Shown here: positions 14,497-25,400 of the stretch, in pieces
Layout: each line of letters starts with the position of its first letter
How positions within the stretch are numbered: the stretch's first letter is position 1
NCBI GenBank assembly: GCA_023432565.1
Contig: JAEYUL010000010.1
Coordinates: 1-29,972, forward strand
Source of the DNA: Actinomycetes bacterium
Lineage (GTDB): Bacteria; Actinomycetota; Actinomycetes; Actinomycetales; Cellulomonadaceae
Reading direction: 5' to 3'
DNA: 29,972 bases
Translations under genes and position numbers: made by a program
The notes under the pieces: model-generated
What the model saw: only the letters and a program-made list of their open reading frames with translations
Databases searched by the model: none
What the model was told of the DNA's origin: nothing

Positions 14497-15984
14497 GTGC
14501 GGGGCCACGGCGAGGGGCACACGGAGGTCGTCGTCGTCGGCGCGGGTCCCAACGGGCTCGCAGCGGCGGTGACGTGCGCTCGCGCGGGCCTGGCGGTCAC
14601 CGTGCTGGAGGCGCAGCCGACGTCCGGCGGCGGCGCGCGCACGCTCGACCTGGGACTGGCCGAGGGCGTGGTGCACGACGTCTGCTCGGCCGTGCAGCCG
14701 ATGGCCTGGGCGTCCCCGTTCTTCCGCGGCTTCGACCTGGCAGCCCGCGGGGTCGAGCTGCTCACGCCGGAGATCTCCTACGCCCAGCCGCTGCCCGACG
14801 GGCGGGCGGGGCTGGCGTACCGGGACCTGGACCGCACGGTCGACGGGCTCGACGTCGACGGACCCGCGTGGCGGGCGCTCGTCGGGCGCCTGGCGGAGCA
14901 CTGGCCGGACGTGGTGCGCGTCGCGCTCGGCAACAAGCGCAGCATCCCGCCCGGGCTGGTGCCGCGCGGCCTGCCGACCGCGGTGGCGTTCGGCCTGGCC
15001 GTGCTGGAGCAAGGCACGCGTGCGTGGGACCGGCGGTTCCGCGGTGACGTCGCCCCCGCGCTGCTCACGGGAGTCGCAGCGCACGCGATCACGCCGTTGC
15101 CGTCGTTCTCGGCCGCCGGCACGGCGCTGCTGCTCGGGGCGCTGGCGCACGCGGGCGAGGGCTGGGCGATCCCGCGCGGCGGGTCACGGGCGATCACCGA
15201 CGCGCTGCGCGCCGACCTCGAGGCGCACGGGGGCCAGGTGCTCACCGACCGGCTGGTCCGTTCGTTGCGGGACCTGCCCCAGGCGCACGCGTACCTGTTC
15301 GACACGACCCCGCGCACGGTGGTCGAGGTGCTGGGTGACGAGCTGCCCGCGCGGTCCCGCAGGGCGCTGAGCGACTTCCGGTACGGCGAGGGCGCCGCGA
15401 AGGTCGACTTCGTGCTCGGCGGCCCGGTGCCGTGGACGCACCCCGAGCTGGCACGGGCCGGCACGGTGCACGTCGGCGGCACGCGCGAGCAGATGGCCGC
15501 CGCGGAGGCGCAGGTCGCCTCGGGGCGGCACGCGGAGCGGCCCATGACGCTCGTGAGCGACCCGGCAGTGGTCGACGAGACGCGGGTCCGGGACGGGTTG
15601 CGGCCGTTGTGGTCGTACGCGCACGTGCCGGCAGGTTCGGACGTGGACGTGACCGAGGCGGTCACGGCGCACATCGAGCAGTTCGCACCGGGGTTCCGCG
15701 ACGTCGTCGTCGCGAGCCGTTGCGTGCCGGCCGCGCAGATGTCGCACCACAACCAGAACTACGTGGGCGGCGACATCTCGGCGGGCGCGGTCTCGATCCG
15801 GCAGATGTTCGCCCGGCCGACGATGCGCCCCGACCCGTACGCGACGGGGCGTGAGGGCGTGTACCTGTGCTCGTCGTCGACGCCGCCCGGGCCCGGCGTG
15901 CACGGGCTGGGCGGGTGGTTCGCGGCTCGTCGCGCCATGCGGGACGTCTTCGGGATCACCGCGGTGCCCGACCTGCGTCCCTGA
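14497..15984 (+). CDS. NAD(P)/FAD-dependent oxidoreductase, phytoene desaturase-like (CrtI/PYROXD2 type)
   Basis: 495-aa flavoprotein. The N-terminal dinucleotide-binding motif VVVVGAGPNGLAAAVTCARA at residues 10-29 is followed by LEAQPTSGGGART, the acidic residue and glycine motif that grips FAD. The C-terminal stretch VYLCSSSTPPGPGVHGLGGW is the second FAD-contact motif of this family, and IPRGGSRAITDAL lies mid-protein. The family includes carotenoid desaturases and the PYROXD2-like group, and the substrate cannot be read from sequence. GTG 14497 is chosen because GGGGAGG ends 5 nt before it and the Rossmann motif begins about nine residues later. No carotenoid genes (crtB, crtE) are nearby, which argues against a simple desaturase role. 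It is convergent with the DUF4235 gene, 21 nt away. Confidence 0.87.
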   Translation: MRGHGEGHTEVVVVGAGPNGLAAAVTCARAGLAVTVLEAQPTSGGGARTLDLGLAEGVVHDVCSAVQPMAWASPFFRGFDLAARGVELLTPEISYAQPLPDGRAGLAYRDLDRTVDGLDVDGPAWRALVGRLAEHWPDVVRVALGNKRSIPPGLVPRGLPTAVAFGLAVLEQGTRAWDRRFRGDVAPALLTGVAAHAITPLPSFSAAGTALLLGALAHAGEGWAIPRGGSRAITDALRADLEAHGGQVLTDRLVRSLRDLPQAHAYLFDTTPRTVVEVLGDELPARSRRALSDFRYGEGAAKVDFVLGGPVPWTHPELARAGTVHVGGTREQMAAAEAQVASGRHAERPMTLVSDPAVVDETRVRDGLRPLWSYAHVPAGSDVDVTEAVTAHIEQFAPGFRDVVVASRCVPAAQMSHHNQNYVGGDISAGAVSIRQMFARPTMRPDPYATGREGVYLCSSSTPPGPGVHGLGGWFAARRAMRDVFGITAVPDLRP

Positions 15985-16001
15985 CGGGGCGACGAACCCG
16001 A

Positions 16002-16015
16002 GCGGTCAGGACCGC
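16002..16015. terminator. Small hairpin between convergent genes
   Basis: GCGGT (16002-16006) pairs with ACCGC (16011-16015) around CAGG. It lies 18 nt past the oxidoreductase stop and overlaps the DUF4235 stop codon. The stem is short, so this is a weak call. Confidence 0.25.
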
Positions 16016-16263
16016 GCGGCGAGCCTGGCGGTGCCTCGGGTCGCGAACACTCGTGCGATCGACACCGCGGCACCCGTGAGCGCGGCGGCCGCGACGATCT
16101 CGCCCAGTCGAGCGTCGCCCGGGTCCTCGGCCTTGGGCGGCTTGTGCCCGCGCGCGGCCTGCCAGGTCTGGTTGACGGCCTGCGTGGCCACCCAGGCGGC
16201 GAGCCCGGCCACGGCGAGGCCGACGAGCTTGGCGAGCAGTGGGGTGGAGCGTGAGTCTCCCAT
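16006..16263 (-). CDS. DUF4235 small membrane protein
   Basis: 85-aa protein with two hydrophobic segments (about 8-30, LLAKLVGLAVAGLAAWVATQ, and about 53-75, EIVAAAALTGAAVSIARVFA) joined by a charged linker (ARGHKPPKAEDPGDARL). The pattern of helix, W-rich end, acidic linker, GEI-AAA-L-GA helix and RG-A end fits DUF4235, a family of unknown function found in actinobacteria. ATG 16263 gives the expected family length. No strong RBS precedes it. It is divergent from the giant DUF11 gene and converges on the oxidoreductase. Confidence 0.82.
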   Translation of the reverse strand: MGDSRSTPLLAKLVGLAVAGLAAWVATQAVNQTWQAARGHKPPKAEDPGDARLGEIVAAAALTGAAVSIARVFATRGTARLAARS

Positions 16264-16322
16264 GGTCAGCGACGCTACCGCGCGCATCCGGGTGATCGCG
16301 CGCGATGCCACAAATGAACAGT

Positions 16323-16417
16323 TGTCCAGCAGGTGGGACAGATGTCGGAGATATGTCGCGGTTCGTCGTCGCACGCCCGAAATTGCGGGCTGACCTGCAG
16401 CGACGCACCCCTAGTCT
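16323..16417 (+). promoter_or_regulatory. Candidate promoter and operator-like repeats before the giant surface-protein gene
   Basis: A -35 candidate CTGACC (16390-16395) and a -10 TAGTCT (16412-16417) are 16 nt apart, placing a start near 16424 and a short leader that ends in GGAGG. Upstream, TGTCC (16323-16327) and GGACA (16336-16340) form an inverted repeat with an 8-nt spacer. ATGTCG then occurs twice (about 16343 and 16354). These might bind a regulator of the divergent pair; no specific factor is recognised. Confidence 0.4.
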
Positions 16418-16447
16418 CGCGAGTGACTACGTCTACCGGAGGTCACC

Positions 16448-19400
16448 GTGCTCCACCGCCGCCCCAGCCGAGGCCTCGCCGCGTTGCTGAGTCTCGCACT
16501 CGTCCTGGGGTTGGGGGCGGTCGTGACCGTCGCTGCGCCGCCCGCCCCGGCCTCCGCCGCGGTCGGCACGCTGAGCCTCGACGGCGGCGCGACGCCGCAG
16601 AGCGTCCTGGCGGGCGAGAACGCGCGCATCGGCCTCGAGGCGCGTCACACGGGCGACGCCGCGGACATCGCGTACAACGTCTCGTTCGTCGCGACCCTGC
16701 CTCCGGGCGCCACCTACGTCGCGGGTTCCGCGACGCCCGGGTCCGGACCGGGAGCGCCCGGCGAGCCCAAGGCGACCCAGGTGACGCCGACGCCGGGCGA
16801 CCCGTCCACGGCGTACTGGGTGCTCGAGTGGACCAACGTCACCGACGTGCCCGCAGGAGGCAGCGCGAGCCTCGGTTTCGAGCTCGCGCTGGACCCCGCG
16901 CTGTTCCCCGCGGGCAGCACGGTCGCCGTCCCCAGCCGGGTGCTGGGCAGCGCCGACGAGCGCGTGGTCCCCAAGGTCACGGTCTCGTCGTCGGGCGTCA
17001 CGCACGTCGCCGACGTGAGCGCGACCGACACCGCCGAGACGTCCGTCTCCCCGATCGAGGTCACCAAGTCCGAGCCCTCGCCCGAGAGCGGGCTGCTGCG
17101 CGGCCTGCAGGACCAGCGCACCACCTACACGCTCACGGTGCGGGTCGCGCCGTCCGGGGGCGTGGACGACGTCGTGGTGCGCGACGTGCTCCCCGCCGCG
17201 CTGCAGTTCCTGGGCTGCGAGTCCGTGAGCGCCGCGGGCGGCTGCTCGCTGCTCTCCGGCCAGGCCGTGGTGCCCGACGGTGCCGGTGCCGGGACCGAGG
17301 TGACCTGGGCGCTCGGGGACCTGGCAGCAGGCAGCGTCACGACGATCCGCTACCGCGCCGCCGCCGGGTACGACGCGCTCGACGCGACGAGCGAGCAGTT
17401 CGACGGCACGTCGCTGCGCCAGGCGCCCACCGGGACGGCCGCGACCAACACGGTCGACGTGACCGGCTGGTACACCGGCGCGGTCCGCGCCGAGGCCGAC
17501 CGTGCCGTCTCCGCGCGGGCCGAGCACACCGTCCAGGTGCTCGACGTCGCGCTGGTCAAGTCCGCCGACACCGACAGCTTCGCGGGGGGCAGCAGCGTCC
17601 GGTACTCGCTCGACGTGCGCGTCGGCCAGTACACGGACGCGTCCTCGATCGTCGTGACCGACGTCCTGCCGGACGGCATCTGCGCCTACCTGCCCACCGG
17701 GTTCACCGCACCCGCTGGCTGGCCGGCCGACTGCGCCGCCCTGCCCCGCCGCGCCGTCTCGGGCGCGACCCTCACCGACGCGGTGTTCCACGGCGACGGC
17801 CGCACCACGCTGACGTTCGCGGTGCCGGACGTCGCGGCGAACGAGACCCACCGGGTCGGCTACGACGCGTACATGCGTGCCACGCACGCCGACGGCTCCC
17901 CGACCGCGACGGGCGAGACGTTCACGAACACGGCGTCGCTCAGCGCGACGACGACGCCCGTGGGCGGATCCCCCGAGACCGGGACGCGCGCGGTGACGAA
18001 CGGCTCGTCGGCCGACGTCTCGTCCAGCGGCCCGGTGCTCGTCAAGCAGGTGTGGACGAACAGCACCCGGGCGCCGATCGCGGGCGCGGCGTCCTGCCCC
18101 GTGGTCGGGGACCCCCAGTGGACGACGACCGGTCAGCCGGTTGTCCGGCTCGGCGACCTCGTGTGCTTCCAGATCACGCTGCGGGCGGCGGACGGCGTGG
18201 CGCTGCGCGACGTCTCGGTGCGGGACTTCGTGCCGGTGGGCACCGAGTACGTCGACGCGCGCGTGGCCGCGACGTCGTCGTCGTTCGCGGTGACCCAGAC
18301 GCCGGGCCAGCCCGCGTGGACGATCGGCGACACGATCGGGTCGGCGCGGTACATGCCGGCCGGCGGCTCGGTGACGTTCCAGGTGGTCGCTCGGGTCACG
18401 GACACCGACCCGACGGGCAAGGACATCCTCGGCAACCTCGCGAAGATGCGCTGGCGCGACGCGGACAACCGGATCGCGGCGCAGCGCACGCAGGTGGACT
18501 TCGTCGTCGCACCGGCGCCGCCGCTCGAGCTGACGAAGACCGTGACGGCCGCGAGCGGGACGTCGACCAGCCAGTCCGTGGGCGAGGGCGAGGTCGTGAC
18601 GTACCGACTCGCCGTCAAGCACGCCGGCACGTCCGCGGAGGCGACCGATCACCCCGTGAGCTCGGTCGAGCTCTGGGACCTGCTGCCCAGCGCCTTCACG
18701 TGCCTGGACGTGGTCTCGAGCGTCACGTGCGCACCCGGCCTGACGACCTCGACGGTCGGTCGCAGCCTGGTGCGGACCACCCTGTCCGGCGCCGCGCTCG
18801 GCGCGGACGGCGTGCTCACCGCGGGTGAGACCGTGACGTACGACCTGCAGGTCCGCGTCCCGTCGCCGCTGTCGATCCAGTCGACGCACACCAACGACGC
18901 CTCGGTCGTCGAGTACACCGTCCCCACCACCGACGGCCGGTCCGGTGCGACCCCCGCGACGTACCGCCCCACCGGGTCGCTCGCCGACCCGACGGACCCG
19001 AACGCGCCCGCCGCGAACGCCTCGGCGAGCGTCACCCTGCCGAACGCGACGGTCGCCAAGAGCATCGTGAGCACGAGCGTCACGGAGACGGGGAACAACG
19101 CGACGAGCCAGGTGACCGTCGGTGAGCAGATCACCTACGCGTACTCCGTGAGCCTGCCGGCGAAGACCTCGATGTTCCGCGGGGTGCTGCGCGACACGCT
19201 GCCGAGCGGGTCGCGCCTGACGCTGCTGTCGGTCGACAGCGTCTCCGCGCCCGGGCTCACCGTCACGCAGTACGCGTCCGGCTCGGCACAGACGTGCACG
19301 CCGACCGCATCCGCAGCGTGCGTCGACACGACGACGGGGACGCTGTACCTGCCGCCGGTCCTCACCAACGACACCGAGACCGCGCGGGTGTACGAGGTCA

Positions 19401-22400
19401 CGGTGACGGCGCGCGTCGCGAACGCGGCGGGCAATACCCACAGCTCGACGCTGACCAACACCGCCAACCTCACCAGCCGGGCCTCGTCGTCGTCCTCGAC
19501 GGACGTGGCGCGGGCCTCCGCGACCGCCTCGGCGACGGTCGTCCTGCCGGCGGTCTCCCTCACCAAGTCGCCCCTGAACGCCTCGGGCGTCGCGACGGAC
19601 CCGCTGACGGTCGGGACCGGGCAGGTCGTGACGTTCCGCCTCACGGCGGCGCAGACCTCGTCGTCGCGCCCGCCGGCCCACGACGCGGTCGTCATCGACT
19701 GCCTGCCCGCCGGGATGATCCCCGTGACGCCGCTGCCCGCAGGCCTGACCACGCAGTCCGGCACCGGGACCCCGTGCGCCACGGGCCGCCCCCAGATCAC
19801 GTGGGCGCTCGGCGACATCAGTGCGTCGGCGCCCACCTCGATCGACTACCAGGTGACGATCCCGGCCGACGCGGCCGGTTCGGTGTCCTTGACCAACACC
19901 GCGACCCTCACGGCCTCGACGATCGCGGACGGCGCCAACGGCACGACGACCGAGCGGTCCCTGACGGGCACCGACTCCGGCGTCGTGCAGCTCGCGAGCC
20001 CGACCGGCACCAAGACGGCGGACGTCACCTGGGCGGTGCCCGGGCAGACCGTGACGTTCACGCTCACGACCCGCCTGCCGGCGAACGCGAACTACTACGA
20101 CGCCGCCGTGATCGACGTGCTGCCGGCCGGGTTCGAGCCGGACCTGACGAACGCCTCCGTCGAGTGCACCGGCGGTGACGCGACGTGGCGCACGACGTGC
20201 GCCGCCACGCCGATCTCCGCGACGTATACCTCGGTGACGCTCACCCGCGTGCTGTGGCCGCTCGGGGACCTGCCGGCGCTGGGCACGGAGCGGGTCGTGA
20301 CGATCACGCTGCCCGCGACGGTCGACCCGGCGGGCAGCGCGGCCGCGGGCGACTCCGTCACCAACGCCCACGGCGTCGGCTGGTTCCACGCGGACGGCTC
20401 GCGCGACCTGACCCCGACGACCACGTTCGACCGGGCGCCGACGCTCGGGACGGTGCAGGTCAGCATCCGTGAGCCGCGGCTCACGGTGACCAAGACCGTC
20501 GACGACGCGACGGTCGAGCCGGGCCAGACCTTCACGTACTCCGTGAAGGTGTCGTCGGCGACCACGACGAGCTACAACGCGACCGCGCACACGATCACCG
20601 TCACCGACACGCTGCCGGTCGGCGTCGTGCCTCTCGCCGAGGGTGGCACCCCCGTGGCGGACGGGGGGACCACTGTCTCGGGCGGGACCTGGGACGCGAC
20701 CCAGCGGCGCATCACGTGGACGCTGACGTCGCTGGCCGGGGGCGCGAGCACGACGCTGGCCGTCCCCGTGACGATCCCCGACGCGAACGCCGTGAGCACC
20801 ACGGCGCTCACGAACACCGCACGCGTCGCCTCGTGGTCGTCGCTGGCCACGGACGGACGCGACTACGGTCCGAGCCAGCCGGCGACGGTCGACGTGACAC
20901 CGCAGCTCCCGCTCGTCAACGCGAGCAAGGAGCAGACGACGACGAACCCCGTGACCATCGGTCAGGAGGTCTCGTACGCGGTGACGCTGACCAACGCGGG
21001 CGGCGGCACGGCCACGTCCGTCGAGGTGAGCGACACGCTGCCGAGCAGCTGGGAGTACGTCGCCGGGAGCGCCACGATCTCGGTCGCAGGCGGGGCAGCG
21101 GTCGACCTCGACGACCCGTCGGGCACGGGGACCCTGGTCTGGACGAACGTGCTGCCCGCAGGTGTCGACCTCGCGGGCGGCGCCTCGGCCGTGCTGCGTT
21201 ACAAGGCGAGCCCGACGGCGGACGCGGCCTCGGCCCTCGGCTCGGGCGTCGCGCACACCAACACCGTCGAGGTGACGCACGTGACCGACGCCGCCGGTGG
21301 TGGCAGCTACGACGACGGCGAGGGCTCGTACCTGGGCACCGGCGGCTCGGCGACCGCCCGCATCCACGCGGCCGACCTCGCGGTCACGAAGACCGCCGGG
21401 ACGTGGGTCGCGGGCTCGAACGGTACGTGGACCGTGAGCGTGACGAACAACGGACCGGACCCCGCGGTCGGCGTGACGGTGCAGGACGTCGTCGGCACGC
21501 TCCCGACCGGGGTGTCGCTGGTGTCGGTCGCGGGCACGGGCTTCTCGTGCACGACCGACTCGGCGCTCGAGTCGACCTGCACGCGCAGCGCGTCGCTCGC
21601 GGCGGGGGCGTCCGCGACGCTCACCGTCACGGTCAGCATCGCCGCTGACGTCGCGTCGGGGACCACCGCGACGAACACCGCGACGGTCTCCGCGTCCACG
21701 TTCGACCCGGACCTGAGCGACAACTCCGCGTCGAGCACGGCGACGGTGACCACGGTCGCCGACCTCGAGCTCGTCAAGACCGGCCCGGCCTCCATCGCCG
21801 CGGGTGCCCAGGTGACGTGGACCGTGACGGTCACGAACCACGGACCGTCGGTGTCCCGGGCCTCGACCGTCGCACCGATCGTCCTGACCGACGAGCTGCC
21901 GGCGGGCGTGACGCTGCAGGAGACGACGGCCTCCGGGCTGGCCTGCGAGCTCGAGGCCGACGACCGGACGGTCGCGTGCGTGCGCACGTCCGACCTCGCG
22001 AGCGGTGCCTCGGTGAGCGTCGTGCTGACTGGCCTGGTCGACCGGACGCTCGTCGCGGCCGACGGTCCGCTCGTGAACTCCGCCGAGGTCACCCCGGTGA
22101 CCGGTCAGGGCGACGACGCGTACGACGACACCGACTCGACCAGCACGACCATCACGCACAGCGAGGCGCTGCACGTCACCAAGACGATCGAGGGCACGCT
22201 CGTGGCCGGCTCGACCGGGACCTACGGCATCGAGGTGCGTAACGACGGTCCGTCGGTCGCGCGCGGCGTCGTCGTGACCGACGACCTGCCCACGGGCCTG
22301 ACGTTCGCCGGCGGCGTCGCCTCGAGCGACGACTGGACGTGCACCGGAACGACGAGCGTCACGTGCGAGCTCGACGGCGTGCTCGACGTCGGCACCGCGA

Positions 22401-25400
22401 AGGCGTCGACGTTCACGTTCGACGTGACCGTCGCACCGGGCCGCACGGGGACGATCCTCAACGAGGCCGTCGTCGGGTCCGACTGGGCGGACGACCAGGA
22501 CAGCGACGACGTGTCGAGCGGGACCACGGTCCGCGCCGACCTCGGGATCACGAAGTCGCACCCGACGGGCGACGTGGCCGCCGGGACCGGCACGACGTTC
22601 ACGATCGTCGTGACGAACCACGGGCCGTCGGACGCGCCCGGCCCGATCACGGTGACCGACACGGTCCCCGCGGGCCTGCCTCTGGACGGCACGCCGAGCG
22701 CCGACGCGGGCACGTGCACGGTCGGGGCGGCGACCTCGGGCGGCGCGCGCCCGGTGACCTGCACGCTCAGCGCCGGGCTGGAGGCGGGCGACACGTGGGA
22801 GATCGAGGTCCCGGTGCTCGTGCCGGCGACCGCCGCTCCCGCGACGATCACCAACACCGCCACGGTCGAGGGACCGGCGACGCTCGACGAGGGCGACGAC
22901 ACGCACGCGAACACCGCGAGCGACGACGTCGTGATCGTCCGGGAGGCGGACCTGTCGATCACCAAGACGGCCTCACCGACGACGGTCGTCGCCGGTGACG
23001 CCGACGGCGTGATGTACAGCCTCGTCGTGGAGAACGCCGGACCGTCGGTGGCGACCGCCACGACCGTGGTCGACACGCTGCCCGCGCAGCTCGCGCCGGT
23101 CTCCGGGTCCTGGGCCGACGGCACGTGCACCGTCACCGGGCAGAAGGTCACCTGCGAGCTCGGCGACCTGCTCGAGGCCGACGGAGCCGTGACCATCGAG
23201 GTCGTGGCCCGGGTGCGCGCCGACGTCGCCGACGGCACGACCGTCACGAACACCGCGACGGTGTCGTCGACCACGCCGGACGTCGACGGCTCCGGACCGA
23301 CGACGGACTCCGACGACGCGACGATCACGGTCGACACCGAGGCGACGCTCACGGTCACCAAGACGGCCGAGGCCGCGTCGGTGCGCGCGGGACGGACGGC
23401 GGCGTACGGCGTCGTCGTGCACAACGAGGGACCGTCCGACGTCCCGGGGCCCGTGACCGTGACGGACACGCTGCCGACCGGCCTGACGTTCGACTCGGCC
23501 TCCACCACGGGATCGCCCGCGTGGGTGTGCGACGACGACGCAGGTGAGGTCACGTGCACGCTCGGGGACGGGACGGCGAGCCTGGCCGCGGGTGCCTCGG
23601 CACCCACGCTCCGGATCGTCGCGGCCGTCGCCGCCGCCGCCGACCCGGGGACCGTGACGAACTCCGTCGTCGCGTCCTCGGACCTGTCCGGCGACTCCGA
23701 CCCGGACACCGCCGACGTCGAGGTCACGACCGTCGCGGACCTGGTGGTGACGAAGTCGCACACGGGTGACGCGATCGCCGGCGAGCCGTTCGCCTGGACC
23801 CTGACCGTGACGAACGACGGGCCGTCGGACTCGCGTGCCACGTCCGACAACCCGATCCTCGTCCGGGACACGTTGCCCGTCGGCGTCTCGTTCGACGACT
23901 CCGCACCGGTCACCGGCGGTGGCTTCACGTGCGTCGCCGGCACGCCGTTGACCGTCGGCACGACGACTCGTGAGCGCGTCGACTGCACGCGCGCGACGAC
24001 GCTGGCCGCGGGTGCCACCGCCTCGGTCACCGTGCCCGTGCTGCTGGACGCGGACCTGCACGGCACGGTGACGAACACCGCGGCGGTCTACCCGGACCTG
24101 ACGCTCGAGCCCGGCCCCGAGGCGCTGGACAACAACCGCGCCGACGACGACGTGGACGTCACGGGGATCGCCGACCTCGGGGTCGTCAAGGAGGTCCTCA
24201 CCGACCCCGCTGACGTGGTCGCGGGCCGGACGATCTCGTGGCGCGTCGCGGTGACGAACCACGGCCCGTCGACGTCCCGCGCCGACGCGACCACGCCGAT
24301 CGTCGTGGTCGACGAGCTGCCCGCGGGTGTGCAGGACGCCACGGCGACCGGCACGGGCTGGACGTGCACGACCGACGAGGACACGGTGACGTGCGAGCGG
24401 GACGCCGACCTGCCGGTCGGACCTGCGCCGGACCTCGTCGTGACCGCCACGGTGCGCAGCAGCACCGTCGGTGACGTCGTGAACGTCGCGGCCGTCCACC
24501 CTGGCAGCACCCCGCAGGACCGGGGCGCGGGCGGTGCGGGTGGCGGGTCCGAGCCGGACACGGACGACGCGAGCGTCACGCCCCGCACCGAGGCGGACCT
24601 GCGGCTCGTCAAGGCCGTGGTCGACGCGCCGGTCGCGGGCGCCACGGGCGTCTTCCGCCTCGAGGTCTCGAACTTCGGGCCGTCCGACGCGCGTGACGTG
24701 GTCGTCACCGACGAGCTGCCCGCGGGTCTGGTGTTCGCCGCCGTGACCGGGACCTCGGCCGACCGGTGGAGCTGCACGGGTACGACCACGGTTGCGTGCA
24801 CGCTCGACGGGTCGCTGCCGGTCGGCACGGTCGCGACGCTCGACCTGCTGGTGGCGGTCGACGTCACGGTGTCCGGTGACGTGGTGAACACCGCGACGGT
24901 CACGTCCTCGACGCCCGAGGTCGACCCCGCGGACAACACCGACACGGTGACGACGGGCACCGAGGCCTACGCCACGCTGTCCGTCGTGAAGACGCACAGC
25001 GGCGAGGGCAAGGTCGGCGGTGCCCTGACGTACCACCTCGCGGTGACCAACGACGGCCCCTCGCCCGCGGACGACGTGACCGTGCTCGACCAGGTCCCGC
25101 CGTCGCTGCAGGTCACGGGTGTCCGGGCCGACGACGCGACGTGGCGGTGCGTGATCGGGGAGGCCGACGCGGACGGTACCCCCGTGCTGTGCTCGGCGGA
25201 CTCGCTGGCACCGGGCGCCGCACCGACGATCGACGTCGACGTGCTCGTCGGCGCGGCCGCGTACCCGAGCGTCGTCAACGTCGTCGAGGTGAGCTCCTCG
25301 ACGCCGAGCCCCGACGGCCTGACGACGGCGACCGACGAGGACACGCTCGAGCCGGCCCCGCTCGTCGACCTGAGCCTGACCAAGACGTTCGACGGCGACG

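Noticed and set aside
16433..22906. 2157-aa open frame on the minus strand, antisense to the giant surface-protein gene
   Set aside because: Arg/Gly/Val/Asp-rich composition with no domain, signal or RBS. Strong GC3 bias in the sense gene leaves the antisense frame free of stops.
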